Assembly (NCBI RefSeq): GCF_036226525.1
Contig: NZ_CP108487.1
Coordinates: 3,224,001 to 3,288,000 of the forward strand
From: Kribbella sp. NBC_01245
Lineage (GTDB): Bacteria > Actinomycetota > Actinomycetes > Propionibacteriales > Kribbellaceae
Length of the DNA stretch: 64,000 nt
Direction: 5' to 3'
Part shown: positions 7,238-15,318 of the stretch, piece by piece
Layout: every line of letters starts with the position of its first letter
Numbering within the stretch: the first letter of the stretch is position 1
Program-made: the position numbers and the translations under genes
The notes under the pieces: model-generated
What the model was told of the DNA's origin: nothing
The model's input: only the letters and a program-made list of their open reading frames with translations
Databases searched by the model: none

Positions 7238-9891
7238 ACAGCGCCTACCTGCCGACGCCTGATGACAAGCTCCACCTCTTCTCGGACAGCACCGACTTCG
7301 AGATCACTGCGGTAGACGCCATCACCGGCGAGACGGTCGACCTGTCCCGGGCATCCCAAGCTCTGCGGGCAGTCATCTACCTCCGGGTCTCCTCCGCAGG
7401 CCAGGTCAACACCGACTACGACCCAGAGGGGATCTCTCTCCCTGCGCAGCGAGTCGCCTGCTACCGCAAAGCCGACCAACTCGGCTTCGTTGTCGTTGAT
7501 GAGTACGTCGAACCCGGCAAGACGGCCACCGAGATGACGAAGCGAGTGGCCTTTCAACGCATGCTCGCACGTATCCGGGAACGTAAGGACGTCGACGTCG
7601 TCATCGTCTACAAACTGTCCCGAATGGCCCGCAACCGCCTCGATGACGCGATTGTGATGGCCGACCTCCGAAAGCGCGGCGTCTCGCTGGTCTCAGCAAC
7701 CGAAGCAATTGACGAGACACCCGTCGGTCAGCTCATGCACGGCATCCTTGCTACCTTCAACGAGTACCAGTCCCGCGAGTCCGGCGCAGACATCTCCTAC
7801 AAGATGGGACAAAAAGCGCTCGGCGGCGGCACACTCGGCCGGGCACCGATCGGCTACCTGAACGTCTTCGAGCGATTCGAGGATCGCCAAGTCCGTACCG
7901 TGAAGCTTGACCCGCAGCGTGCCCCGCTCGTCAAGCTGGCTTTTGAGCTTTATGCCACTGGTGAGTACAGCCTGGCGAGCCTGTCCGACGAACTCTATGA
8001 CCGAGGTCTGCGCACCCGGGCAACGAGAAAGTACCCTGCGAAGGAAGTATCGACCACAAAACTATCCACGATGCTTCGGGATCGGTACTACCTCGGCTAC
8101 ATCACCTATAAGGGCAAGGAGATCGACGGCCGCCATGAAGCACTGATCGATGAGGACCTCTTCCAACAAGTTCAAGATGTCATCGATGTCCGCGTCACAG
8201 CAGGCGAACGCCGCCGTGTCCACCACCACTACCTGAAGGGCTCGCTGTTCTGCGGACGCTGCCAGAAGAACGGCGTCACCCAGCGCATGGTCATCCAGTC
8301 CACAGTCAAAGCAAGCGGCACCGAGTACGTCTACTTCTTCTGCAGCAACGGCCGCAAAGGCGGCGACTGCCAGACGCCGCACGTCAACGCCATCCGCATC
8401 GAGGACGCAATCGAAAACCTCTACGCTGCGATTCGCTTCAGCCCCACCTTCATCAACAGCACCCGAGCGCACATCGCCGCCGCAATCGGGGACCGCGAAG
8501 GCTCAGCCCGCCTCCTCAGCCAGCAACTCAACAGCGAACTTCACGCCCTCGACGTGAAGGAAGACAACCTCCTAGATCTCGCCGCCGACACGAACACCGC
8601 AGACGGTCTTCCACAGGGCAAGATCAAAGCCAGATTGCGAGACATCGAGCTCCAGCGCCGTCGCCTCAGAGAGCGGCTGAATGAGACAACCGAAGACCTA
8701 TCCGACAGCGCCCGCCTCCTCGACATCTGCCTCACCCTGCTCGAAGACCCGCAAGCCCTCTACCGCCGATGCAGCGACGCCCAACGCCGCCTCCTCAACC
8801 AGGCCATATTTCAGCACATCTACATCGACCACGACGACGTATCCGACTACGACCTACGCCAACCCTTCGCGCTACTCCACGCCGCCGCCTACGCCAACCA
8901 CCCGGCCGACCGCCCACAACCCACCGTAGGCGCCCGCACACCGCCCCAGGACGCCAGAAAGGCCACCCCCGTGACCGGGAGTGGCCTTGCCGTAGATCCG
9001 AACCTTGCCGCCCTCATCGGCGGCGTTGATTCGGTCCATAGTTCTAATAGGTCACGCTTGGTGGAGCTTAGGGGATTCGAACCCCTGACCTCTTCCATGC
9101 CATGGAAGCGCGCTACCAACTGCGCCAAAGCCCCTTGCCTTGTGTCGGTCCGGCCGGATCGTGTCCGGCCCTTGCGACTCGGAAATACTAACCGAAGGCC
9201 AGCCCAGATACGAAATCGGGGGTCACTTCTGGGGGTCGTCGCTCATCACTGGTTCGGGGAGGGAGCCGGCGTTCCATTCCTCGATGCGCCATTGGCCGGA
9301 TCGGCCCGGGAGCAGGGAGACCCAGTTGCAGTTGGAGATGCCCCCGAAGGCGGGCCAGTGGGCCTCGGGAATGCCGAGGAACAGGCAGATGCCGACGCGG
9401 GCGGCGAGGCCGTGGGTGGCGACGACGACGGTTTCGGAGGAGTCGGCCGCGTCGATGGCACGCTGGAGGGCCGGGGCGAAGCGGGCCGCGACCTCTTCGA
9501 CGGTTTCGCCGTTGGAGCCGCGGCGCTGGGATTCGCCCGAGCGGATGCGGGCGTGGGCGTCGGGGTGCATGGCGGCGAGCTCGGCCATGGTCAGGCCGGC
9601 CCAGTCGTCGACGTCGATCTCGCGCAACGCCTCGTCGTACTCGACCTTGAGACCGGTCAGCGCGGCCAGTTCGCCGGCGGTCGCGGCGGCCCGCTGGAGG
9701 TCACTGGAGAACAAGCGGGCAGGCGCCAGCGAGGCCAGGCGCGCGGCGGCGGCACGGGCCTGGGCCAGTCCTACCTCGTCGAGCGGGATGTCCGCCTGAC
9801 CCTGGACCCTGTCCTGGAGGTTCCACTCGGTCCGGCCGTGCCGCCAGACGATCAGCCGGCCGGCGCTCATTCGGCCGACGCGGAAGGCTGA
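7234..9891 (+). CDS. Large serine recombinase (integrase) of the element
   Basis: This is a large serine recombinase that should integrate and excise the element. The resolvase domain begins near residue 46 (AVIYLRVSSAGQ); the likely nucleophile is Ser53, with the conserved Arg-rich segment KLSRMARNRLDD further on. A recombinase domain follows (about residues 200-300), then a zinc-ribbon with two Cys pairs (CGRC ... CSNG...C, near 335-385) and a coiled-coil region. The ATG at 7234 has GGAGG ten bases upstream. The first in-frame stop is at 9891, giving 885 codons: residues about 609-634 are the antisense of tRNA-Ala and the rest is antisense of the phosphatase gene. The functional enzyme probably ends near residue 570-610, and the tail is a product of integration. 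Confidence 0.75.
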   Translation: MNSAYLPTPDDKLHLFSDSTDFEITAVDAITGETVDLSRASQALRAVIYLRVSSAGQVNTDYDPEGISLPAQRVACYRKADQLGFVVVDEYVEPGKTATEMTKRVAFQRMLARIRERKDVDVVIVYKLSRMARNRLDDAIVMADLRKRGVSLVSATEAIDETPVGQLMHGILATFNEYQSRESGADISYKMGQKALGGGTLGRAPIGYLNVFERFEDRQVRTVKLDPQRAPLVKLAFELYATGEYSLASLSDELYDRGLRTRATRKYPAKEVSTTKLSTMLRDRYYLGYITYKGKEIDGRHEALIDEDLFQQVQDVIDVRVTAGERRRVHHHYLKGSLFCGRCQKNGVTQRMVIQSTVKASGTEYVYFFCSNGRKGGDCQTPHVNAIRIEDAIENLYAAIRFSPTFINSTRAHIAAAIGDREGSARLLSQQLNSELHALDVKEDNLLDLAADTNTADGLPQGKIKARLRDIELQRRRLRERLNETTEDLSDSARLLDICLTLLEDPQALYRRCSDAQRRLLNQAIFQHIYIDHDDVSDYDLRQPFALLHAAAYANHPADRPQPTVGARTPPQDARKATPVTGSGLAVDPNLAALIGGVDSVHSSNRSRLVELRGFEPLTSSMPWKRATNCAKAPCLVSVRPDRVRPLRLGNTNRRPAQIRNRGSLLGVVAHHWFGEGAGVPFLDAPLAGSAREQGDPVAVGDAPEGGPVGLGNAEEQADADAGGEAVGGDDDGFGGVGRVDGTLEGRGEAGRDLFDGFAVGAAALGFARADAGVGVGVHGGELGHGQAGPVVDVDLAQRLVVLDLETGQRGQFAGGRGGPLEVTGEQAGRRQRGQARGGGTGLGQSYLVERDVRLTLDPVLEVPLGPAVPPDDQPAGAHSADAEG
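8959..8988 (+). terminator. Hairpin near the end of the recombinase domain
   Basis: AAGGCCAC (8959-8966) pairs with GTGGCCTT (8981-8988), with more GC pairing inside the loop. It lies within the open frame but after the last recognisable recombinase domain, so it could end the recombinase transcript before the tRNA. Confidence 0.45.
9059..9134 (-). tRNA. tRNA-Ala (anticodon GGC), CCA encoded; likely attachment site
   Basis: Read on the minus strand, the gene starts GGGGCTTTGGCGCAG at 9134. The acceptor arms GGGGCTT and AAGCTCC pair (one G-T). The anticodon arm CTTCC-ATGGCAT-GGAAG gives anticodon GGC, and the T arm AGGGG-TTCGAAT-CCCCT is perfect. The discriminator A is at 9062 and a CCA is encoded at 9061-9059. 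It lies downstream of the phosphatase gene on the same strand, as in other actinobacteria. The conjugative element abuts its 3' end, so the 3' part is the likely att core and has been restored by the element. Confidence 0.95.
9223..9870 (-). CDS. Histidine phosphatase family protein, GpgP-like
   Basis: The 215-residue protein is a phosphoglycerate-mutase-like histidine phosphatase. The catalytic RHG is in VWRHGRTEWN (residues 8-17), the acid/base segment is near ALREIDVDDW, and the second catalytic His is in VVVATHGLAARV. In mycobacteria the gene in the same place (after nadD and rsfS) is glucosyl-3-phosphoglycerate phosphatase (GpgP), so that activity is the leading candidate. The start overlaps the rsfS stop by 4 bp (ATGA). 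On the opposite strand the recombinase frame runs over the whole gene without a stop, but that is antisense. Confidence 0.8.
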   Translation of the reverse strand: MSAGRLIVWRHGRTEWNLQDRVQGQADIPLDEVGLAQARAAAARLASLAPARLFSSDLQRAAATAGELAALTGLKVEYDEALREIDVDDWAGLTMAELAAMHPDAHARIRSGESQRRGSNGETVEEVAARFAPALQRAIDAADSSETVVVATHGLAARVGICLFLGIPEAHWPAFGGISNCNWVSLLPGRSGQWRIEEWNAGSLPEPVMSDDPQK

Positions 9892-10343
9892 GCGGGAGAC
9901 GACTCGGCGTCAGCAGCAGAGGCGTCAGCAGCCGACTCGGACGCAGCCGGAGTGGCGGGAGCGGCCGGGGCGGGCATGGTGCCGTCGGCGGCGGGCAGGG
10001 GGATGATCGGGCAGTCGCGCCAGAGCCGCTCGAGGGAGTAGAAGGAGCGCTCCTCGTCGTGCTGGACGTGTACCACGATCTCCAGGTAGTCGAGCAGGAC
10101 CCAGCGGCCCTCCCGCTCCCCCTCGCGCCGGACCGGCTTGGCGTCGAGGGTGCGCAGGCGCTCCTCGATCGCGTCGACGATCGCCTTCACCTGGCGGTCG
10201 TTGGACGCCGAGGCGACCAGGAACGCGTCGGTGATGGCGAGCTGCTCGGAGACGTCGAACGCGAGAACGTTCTCGGCCTTCTTGTCGTGGGCCGCCTCGG
10301 CTGCGGCGATCAGCAGCTCGACGGCGCGTTCGGTGGCAGGCAA
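9867..10343 (-). CDS. rsfS: Ribosomal silencing factor RsfS
   Basis: The RsfS/Iojap domain covers residues about 5-115 (VLAFDVSEQL, AFLVASASNDRQVKAI, GRWVLLDYLEIVVHV). RsfS binds ribosomal protein L14 and keeps the subunits apart when nutrients are short. The last 45 residues are an Ala/Ser/Pro-rich tail not needed by the family. The start is a TTG at 10343, with AAGGA overlapping the nadD stop just upstream. It lies between nadD and the phosphatase gene, the usual order. Confidence 0.9.
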   Translation of the reverse strand: MPATERAVELLIAAAEAAHDKKAENVLAFDVSEQLAITDAFLVASASNDRQVKAIVDAIEERLRTLDAKPVRREGEREGRWVLLDYLEIVVHVQHDEERSFYSLERLWRDCPIIPLPAADGTMPAPAAPATPAASESAADASAADAESSPAQPSASAE

Positions 10344-10352
10344 TGTGTTCCT

Positions 10353-10958
10353 TCAGTCGGAGGTGTAGAGGCCGGTCTTGGCGATGTACTGCACGATGCC
10401 GTCCGGCACCAGGTACCAGATGGGATCACCCTTGGCGTTTCGCCGGCGACACTCGGTCGACGAGATCGCCAGCGCTGGCACCTCGAGCAGCGTGACCCGG
10501 TTCATCGGCAGTTGGTCCAAAGGCAGGTGGAGCGATTCGGTGCCCGGCCGGGTACACCCGACGAACCGCGCCAGCTCGAAAATCTCGTCCACGTCGCGCC
10601 AGGTCAGGATCTGGGCCAGTGCGTCCGCGCCGGTGATGAAGAACAGTTCGGCGTCGGGATGCACCTTGGCCAGGTCACGCAACGTGTCGATCGTGTACGT
10701 CGGCCCGGGCCGGTCGATGTCGACCCGGCTGACCGAGAAACGCGGATTGCTGGCGGTCGCGATGACCGTCATCAGGTAGCGGTGCTCGGCCGGGGAGACC
10801 TCGCGATCGGTCTTCTGCCAGGGCTGACCGGTCGGTACGAAGATGACCTCGTCGAGATCGAAGTACGACTGGACCTCACTGGCAGCGACGAGGTGGCCGT
10901 GGTGAATAGGGTCGAAGGTTCCACCCATCACGCCTATACGCCGCGCCGGTTCGGCCAT
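10353..10958 (-). CDS. nadD: Nicotinate-nucleotide adenylyltransferase NadD
   Basis: The 201-residue protein adenylates nicotinate mononucleotide to deamido-NAD+ in NAD synthesis. It shows the nucleotidyltransferase signature [11 protein letters not shown] (residues 12-22) and the C-terminal ISST motif (near residue 166). Length is typical of NadD. It is followed by rsfS with a 9-bp gap and preceded by a small membrane protein gene with a 17-bp gap, so these form one operon. Confidence 0.95.
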   Translation of the reverse strand: MAEPARRIGVMGGTFDPIHHGHLVAASEVQSYFDLDEVIFVPTGQPWQKTDREVSPAEHRYLMTVIATASNPRFSVSRVDIDRPGPTYTIDTLRDLAKVHPDAELFFITGADALAQILTWRDVDEIFELARFVGCTRPGTESLHLPLDQLPMNRVTLLEVPALAISSTECRRRNAKGDPIWYLVPDGIVQYIAKTGLYTSD

Positions 10959-10975
10959 CAGTCAGCTCCGCCGGG

Positions 10976-11131
10976 TCAGTTCTGGCGCCGGCCCTTGCCG
11001 AGGATCAGCGTGACCGCCAGCAGGCCGAACAGCACGACGAGCGCGAAGAGACCGAACAGCCACTTCGACGGTTGGCCGCCAGCCGCGGCTTCTTCGAGCG
11101 CCACCAGCAGCGGCGTCAGGAGCGTGAACAT
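10976..11131 (-). CDS. Small single-pass membrane protein upstream of nadD
   Basis: A 51-residue frame starts at the ATG at 11131 and ends 17 bp before nadD. The peptide has a short N-terminal hydrophobic stretch, a linker with EEAAAGGQPSK, and one clear membrane helix (LFGLFALVVLFGLLAVTLIL) followed by a basic tail (GKGRRQN). It is not recognised as a named family, but the position and clean topology make it a believable gene. Its role is unknown. Confidence 0.65.
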   Translation of the reverse strand: MFTLLTPLLVALEEAAAGGQPSKWLFGLFALVVLFGLLAVTLILGKGRRQN

Positions 11132-11197
11132 AGTGCGCAGCCTACCGCTTCGGGCCGCGCACTCCCGCCCCGGCTCAGTCTCCGGGCCGCGGCATGC

Positions 11198-11479
11198 TCA
11201 GTCCACGGCCTGCAGGATGCGCGTCCGGGGCGAACCCGCCAGTGCCGGCGAGTTGGCGGGAACGGCCCACACCGTCGACTCCAGGAACCCGAGGAACCCC
11301 GCGGCACTGTCGTAATCGTCGAAGTCGAGCTCGACCAGCACGTATCGCTCGTCGTCGAGCGGCCGCTGGATCCGGGCATTCCGCACGCCGGCGTTGGCCC
11401 GGGCGCCGGCGAACCGGTCGAAGGCGGTGCGCCAGGTCGCGAAGTCGGTGACAGCGTGTTCAATGTGAAGGGTCTTCAT
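11198..11479 (-). CDS. Small dimeric alpha/beta-barrel-like protein, unknown function
   Basis: The 93-residue product starts at the ATG at 11479, which has AAAGGAG six bases upstream; a longer open frame to 11605 is not used. The sequence (MKTLHIEHAVTDFATWRTAF at the start, VLVELDFDDYDSAAGFLGFL in the middle) has the alternating strand-helix pattern of the antibiotic-biosynthesis-monooxygenase or EthD-like dimeric barrel. It is transcribed away from the LuxR-type regulator at 11581, with about 100 bp between the starts, so the regulator may control it. Substrate unknown. Confidence 0.65.
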   Translation of the reverse strand: MKTLHIEHAVTDFATWRTAFDRFAGARANAGVRNARIQRPLDDERYVLVELDFDDYDSAAGFLGFLESTVWAVPANSPALAGSPRTRILQAVD

Positions 11480-11580
11480 AATGAGCTCCTTTGACTGTGC
11501 TTTCACGCTAGGAGCCGGGGCACAGGCGGTCGATCCCAGATGTCTGGGTATTCGGGCGCCAGCGCGAGTAGGTTGCGAGC

Positions 11581-12618
11581 ATGGCGCTCGTGGGTCTCGT
11601 GGCAACGGCGTGCGATCAGTACGTCGACGACCGCGCGTTGCGTCAGGCCGTACTCGATCTCCTGCGACCGGCGATCCCCTTTGACGCGCACGTGTGGATG
11701 CTCACCGATCCGGCGACAGCGGTCGGCTGTTCACCGCACGCCCAGATTCCCAGCTTGGACGCGTTACCGAGCACTGTTCGGCTCAAGTACCTCAGCTCGA
11801 CAAACCGGTGGACGTCCCTGTCGGGCGGCATCGCCGTCTCGCTGGCTTCGGAACCGGGTGTCGGAGCCGGTGACCAGGCCTGGCGGGCGTTCCTCCGTCA
11901 GGAATACGGGGTTGCCGACGTCGCCTCAATCGCCTTCATAGACGAGCAAGGCTGTTGGGGCTTCCTCGAGCTGTGGCGTCGTGGCGACGTGTTCAGCCGT
12001 ACCGAGCTGGACCGTTTGAGCCAGGCGCTCGAGCCGGTGACAGCAGCTCTTCACCGGGCGCAGATTGCGGCCTTCGCCGCCGCGCCTGCCGAGCAGACCG
12101 ATAGCGGTGATCCGGTAGTGCTCTTGCTGGCGCCTGATCTTGAGGTCCGCCAGCAGACGCCCGGGGTGGACGCCTGCCTGCGCGCGCTGCTCCCGACCGA
12201 GGACGATCGACGCCCGGTGCCGTCCGCGGCGTACAACGTGGCTGCCCAGTTGCTGGCCGTGGAGGCCGGGGTCGACGATCATCCGCCGCTGAGCCGGGTA
12301 TGGCTGCGGCCCGGGCGCCTGGTGACGCTACGGGCTGCTCGGCTGGAGCACTCGGCGGTAGCGCGGGAGGAATCGGACATCGCAGTCACCATCGAGCGGT
12401 GTGCCCCGGACGAACGGCTTGCACTGTTCTGCCGGGTTCACGGCCTGAGCGCGCGCGAGTCCGACGTACTGCGCTGCCTCGCCGAGGGTGACGACACGCG
12501 CACGGTGGCGGGTCGCCTGTTCCTGTCGGAGTACACCGTCCAGGACCACCTCAAGTCGATCTTCGACAAGACCGGGGTCCGGAGCCGGCGGGCGCTACTG
12601 GCGCGCGCGGGCGGCTAG
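11581..12618 (+). CDS. LuxR-family transcriptional regulator
   Basis: The 345-residue protein has a C-terminal LuxR helix-turn-helix (residues about 283-340: LSARESDVLRCLAEGDDTRT, then VQDHLKSIFDKTGVRSR). The N-terminal 160 residues look like a GAF-type sensor domain (GCWGFLELWRRGDVFS), so it may bind a small ligand. No receiver domain is visible. It is divergent from the small barrel protein gene at 11479. Confidence 0.8.
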   Translation: MALVGLVATACDQYVDDRALRQAVLDLLRPAIPFDAHVWMLTDPATAVGCSPHAQIPSLDALPSTVRLKYLSSTNRWTSLSGGIAVSLASEPGVGAGDQAWRAFLRQEYGVADVASIAFIDEQGCWGFLELWRRGDVFSRTELDRLSQALEPVTAALHRAQIAAFAAAPAEQTDSGDPVVLLLAPDLEVRQQTPGVDACLRALLPTEDDRRPVPSAAYNVAAQLLAVEAGVDDHPPLSRVWLRPGRLVTLRAARLEHSAVAREESDIAVTIERCAPDERLALFCRVHGLSARESDVLRCLAEGDDTRTVAGRLFLSEYTVQDHLKSIFDKTGVRSRRALLARAGG

Positions 12619-12640
12619 GCCGGACCCCGAGGTGCGGGGG

Positions 12641-12769
12641 TCAGCTCCGCTTGGCGGCGCGGCTGAGGAGCCGGCGCCAGGTGCTGGGCGCGGCGGCGGC
12701 GCGGCGGTAGTCAGCCGCCTCGCGGTGCAACTCGTCGATGTGGGCACGGGCGACGTCGAGGGTGATCAT
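12641..12769 (-). CDS. Small 42-residue basic/helical protein
   Basis: A short frame from the ATG at 12769 to a TGA at 12641 encodes 42 residues, beginning MITLDVARAHIDELHREAAD and ending with an Arg-rich tail (TWRRLLSRAAKRS). It lies convergent with the LuxR gene and divergent from the Lrp gene. The even amphipathic helix (residues 4-26) and actinobacterial codon use suggest a real gene. Function unknown. Confidence 0.5.
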   Translation of the reverse strand: MITLDVARAHIDELHREAADYRRAAAAPSTWRRLLSRAAKRS

Positions 12770-12825
12770 GATCCCTTCACAAAGGTTTGGTATCGAAGCC
12801 GGGGCGAGCACCCCGTCTGCTTTAA

Positions 12826-12838
12826 ATTGTACGACAAT
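12826..12838. promoter_or_regulatory. Palindrome upstream of the Lrp-type gene
   Basis: ATTGTACGACAAT has 5-bp arms and a 3-bp spacer and lies in an AT-rich stretch 70 bp upstream of the Lrp start. It is a possible autoregulatory site for the divergent pair at 12769 and 12909. Confidence 0.35.
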
Positions 12839-12908
12839 CGGACCAAGTTTTCCAACGAATCATCGGCCGATACGCGATTTGGCCAATGATTCATCTCAAG
12901 GAGGCAGC

Positions 12909-13364
12909 GTGGACGCTACGGATCGACGGCTCTTGGAAGCGCTGCGTGAGAACGGCCGGGCCAGCTGGGCTGAACTCGGCCGTACCGTCGGCCTATCCGG
13001 TCCGAGCGTCCAGGAGCGCGTACGCCGATTGGAGGAGCGCGGCATCCTCCTCGGCTACCGCGCGGTCGTCGCACCGGCGGAGGTCGGCCTCGGGACGAGC
13101 GCGCTGGTCGGGCTGTTCCAGCGCGACGATGCCGAGACGGACGACGTGGTCGAGGGAGTCCGGGCCATTCCCGCCGTCGAGGACTGCTGGTTCGTGGCCG
13201 GCGACGAGGAGCTCGTGGTGAAGATCCGGGTGGCCGACGTGGCACAACTCGAGGCCGTCGTCGGCAGCCTGCGGCGGGTCGACGGCGTCGTCCGTACGAG
13301 GACTACTGTGGTCCTCTCGACCCGCTGGGAGGCCCGTCCCGCGCCACTGCCCTCGGAGGAATGA
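12909..13364 (+). CDS. Lrp/AsnC-family transcriptional regulator
   Basis: The 151-residue protein has the Lrp layout: an N-terminal helix-turn-helix (DRRLLEALRENGRASWAELG ... VQERVRRLEERGIL, residues 5-52) and a C-terminal ligand-binding RAM domain (VEDCWFVAGDEELVVKIRV). The start is a GTG at 12909 with AAGGAGG four to five bases upstream; the open frame extends further left but is not needed. It ends 4 bp before the PPTase gene, so both are likely one transcript. An AT-rich upstream region with palindromes may be its own operator. Confidence 0.85.
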   Translation: MDATDRRLLEALRENGRASWAELGRTVGLSGPSVQERVRRLEERGILLGYRAVVAPAEVGLGTSALVGLFQRDDAETDDVVEGVRAIPAVEDCWFVAGDEELVVKIRVADVAQLEAVVGSLRRVDGVVRTRTTVVLSTRWEARPAPLPSEE

Positions 13365-13368
13365 CCGG

Positions 13369-14091
13369 ATGAGCCTGCGCGACGGCGATTGCGAGATCTG
13401 GATCGCCCGTACGACGCAGGCCGGGCCGGCGCTGACCGAAGACCTGAACGACGTCGAGCGCGACCGCCTCGCGGCGTACCGGCGTACGGCGGATCGCGAT
13501 CGTTTCGCGCTCGGGTGTGCGATCACCCGGCGAGTGGTGGGGGCGTACCTCGACGTCGATCCGGCGAAGGTGGAGCTGGATCGGACTTGTCAGGACTGCG
13601 GCAAACCGCACGGCAAGGTGCGAGTGGTTGGGGATCCGTTGCGGTTGTCGGTTTCGCATTCGGGTGAGCTGGTGCTGGTCGCGTTCCACCCCAGCAGTGA
13701 GATCGGGGTCGACGTGGAGCAGGTCAACCCCGATCTCGACAGCTCGTCGCTTGCGAGCGTGGTGCTGGCGCCGGAGGAGGCGGAGGCGCTCGCGGCCGTG
13801 CCCGCGGCGGAACGGGCGCGCGCGTTCACGACGTACTGGACTCGTAAAGAGGCAGTCCTGAAGGCGACGGGTGATGGGATGCGGGCGGAGTTGCCGAGCC
13901 TGGTGATCTCAGCACCATCCTCGCCTGCCCGCGTGCTGCGCTGGCGGCGGTTTCCAGCGGAGCACTTCCACCTGCAAGACATCGATCTGCTTGATGTCGA
14001 TGCCGGTCACGTCGCCGCTTTGGCCGATCTCGGCCCGGAGGCCGTTTCGATCGTAAAGCGCGACGCGGCAACCATCCTTGGCGTTCAGTAA
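13369..14091 (+). CDS. 4'-phosphopantetheinyl transferase (Sfp type)
   Basis: The 240-residue enzyme transfers phosphopantetheine from CoA to a Ser on carrier proteins. It shows the Sfp-type motifs: IGVDVEQVNP (magnesium-binding DVE, near residue 106) and WTRKEAVLKATGDG (near residues 157-170). Sfp-type enzymes act on NRPS and PKS carrier domains, and the NRPS cluster at 38-64 kb in this window needs one. It is co-transcribed with the Lrp-type gene and its last 7 bp overlap the end of the convergent dioxygenase gene. Confidence 0.9.
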   Translation: MSLRDGDCEIWIARTTQAGPALTEDLNDVERDRLAAYRRTADRDRFALGCAITRRVVGAYLDVDPAKVELDRTCQDCGKPHGKVRVVGDPLRLSVSHSGELVLVAFHPSSEIGVDVEQVNPDLDSSSLASVVLAPEEAEALAAVPAAERARAFTTYWTRKEAVLKATGDGMRAELPSLVISAPSSPARVLRWRRFPAEHFHLQDIDLLDVDAGHVAALADLGPEAVSIVKRDAATILGVQ

Positions 14092-14915
14092 GGGATCGGC
14101 TGCCAGGCCTCGTGCCGGCCGACGTTGAGATCGCCTTCGATTTCGGCGCGCATGTCCCGCACCTTCAGGCCGATCTTGTCCGCCAGGGCGAACGTCTCGT
14201 CGTCGTACACCGACTTGCGCCAGATGTCGCACATGTAGGCGCGGGTCTTCAGGTAGTCGGTGTAACGGTCATGGTGCGCGTCGTCGAGGCCGAGCGCGGC
14301 GAAGATGGCGATCCGGTCGCCATCCGCCTTGGCCTCCTTCCACCAGAACGGGTATTTGCCCTTCATCTCGGGCGTCGGCTGGATCCAGCGCGGGAACTTC
14401 AGCAGTGTGCCGTTGCCGCTGTGGCTGGTACGCAGGCTCCAGACGGCGAGATCGCCCGGACGCGTTTTGACGTAGATGTTCTTGCCGTGCTTGAGGGAAA
14501 TGGTGTTGTGCGACTTCTCGCGCAGGTTCAGGCCGCCGGTGTGGCGCTCGTGGTCCTGCAGGTAGATGCCGAATCGCAGGATCGTGTAGCGGCTCTGCCA
14601 GTCCGGCGCGTTCTGGTCTTTCCGGTCCGCGTTGTCCTTGTGATACCCGTGTTGCTTGGAGTTGAGCGTGAACGAGCTGTCGCCCGCGTAGACGATCTCC
14701 TCCTTGCCCAGGAGTTGCTGCGCGACGTCGACCATCTTGCCGTCGAGCAAAGCCTGCCGTAGCAATGGCTTGGAGAGCAGATCACCGGCCACACCGCGGG
14801 ACGCGTACGCGCCGTCCCGAAAGGCCTGGACCTCGTCGGGGCTGTAGACGCCCCGGATGATCTGGTAGCCGTACTCCCAGAATTTGGGCACGTCGACTTT
14901 GATACCGCCAGACAT
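14085..14915 (-). CDS. PhyH-family Fe(II)/2-oxoglutarate dioxygenase-like protein
   Basis: The 276-residue protein resembles phytanoyl-CoA dioxygenases. The iron-binding H-x-D is probably YHKDNADRK (about residues 95-103), with the distal His in LRTSHSGNG (near 168) and Arg-containing 2-oxoglutarate region FPRWIQPTP after it. Start ATG at 14915 is preceded by AGGAGGAAG. Substrate cannot be told; it could be a lipid, an amino acid or a natural-product intermediate. It overlaps the convergent PPTase gene by 7 bp and stands alone on its strand. Confidence 0.7.
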   Translation of the reverse strand: MSGGIKVDVPKFWEYGYQIIRGVYSPDEVQAFRDGAYASRGVAGDLLSKPLLRQALLDGKMVDVAQQLLGKEEIVYAGDSSFTLNSKQHGYHKDNADRKDQNAPDWQSRYTILRFGIYLQDHERHTGGLNLREKSHNTISLKHGKNIYVKTRPGDLAVWSLRTSHSGNGTLLKFPRWIQPTPEMKGKYPFWWKEAKADGDRIAIFAALGLDDAHHDRYTDYLKTRAYMCDIWRKSVYDDETFALADKIGLKVRDMRAEIEGDLNVGRHEAWQPIPY

Positions 14916-15318
14916 CAACTTCCTCCTAGTTCGTGCTCTGCTGCCCGCCCGGCAGAGAGCCCTGAGCACATCTCTACACCGTGATGCGCCAGGGACCAGG
15001 AATGTTGCGCTGGTTTTCGTCGGGTTTCCGTACGACGCGCGGCCGCTTGCGCTCGATCGGGTATTTCCGGCGGGGTTACGGCGATTTCTCCTTGGTGCAA
15101 GCCGTTCCGCATTCGTTGCCTTTAGCAGCGACATTGGTTGCCTGGGCCAACGACCATCCCTTTGCACCGGCCCTCCCACCAGTTGTAGCCGTCATTCGTC
15201 GGAATCCGCCCTCGGGCACATTGCCTTCGTTCGCCGGAATCCGCCCCTCACACCGATCCCTAGACGGCGAAACCCGCCCGGCGTGGTTCTGCCGGGCGGG
15301 TTTCTGATGCTCAGGTGG
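14916..15318. other. Intergenic region upstream of the dioxygenase gene
   Basis: No convincing gene is seen. It holds the 5' leader of the dioxygenase gene, including a GC hairpin near 14935-14960, two imperfect direct copies of a motif like ATTCGTCGGAATCCGCCC (about 15194-15211 and 15229-15246) that resembles the arms of the repeat at 26161 and 36724, and the proA terminator at 15270-15303. Confidence 0.5.
15270..15303 (-). terminator. Terminator after proA
   Basis: AAACCCGCCCGGC (15270-15282) and GCCGGGCGGGTTT (15291-15303) form a perfect 13-bp stem with an 8-base loop, 16 bp past the proA stop. The T/A-rich stem ends would work in either direction. Confidence 0.85.

Larger units (their letters stand above)
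1..9134. mobile_element. Right part of an integrative conjugative element at tRNA-Ala
   Basis: From the left edge of the window to the tRNA-Ala gene lie a conjugative coupling ATPase, a replication-relaxation protein, an orphan DNA methyltransferase, ArdA, an XRE repressor with an ImmA-type protease and a large serine recombinase. This is a typical integrative and conjugative element cargo. The recombinase sits at the tRNA end and its reading frame passes through the antisense of the tRNA. Base composition is visibly less GC-rich than the chromosome to the right. The left end, the secretion channel genes and the second attachment site must lie upstream of the window, so the element is only partly seen. 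The exact right junction is inferred to fall inside or just beside the tRNA (9059-9134). Confidence 0.85.

Noticed and set aside
10059..11315. Plus-strand open frame of 418 codons over nadD and rsfS
   Set aside because: Antisense of well-recognised genes, without domain or ribosome site.
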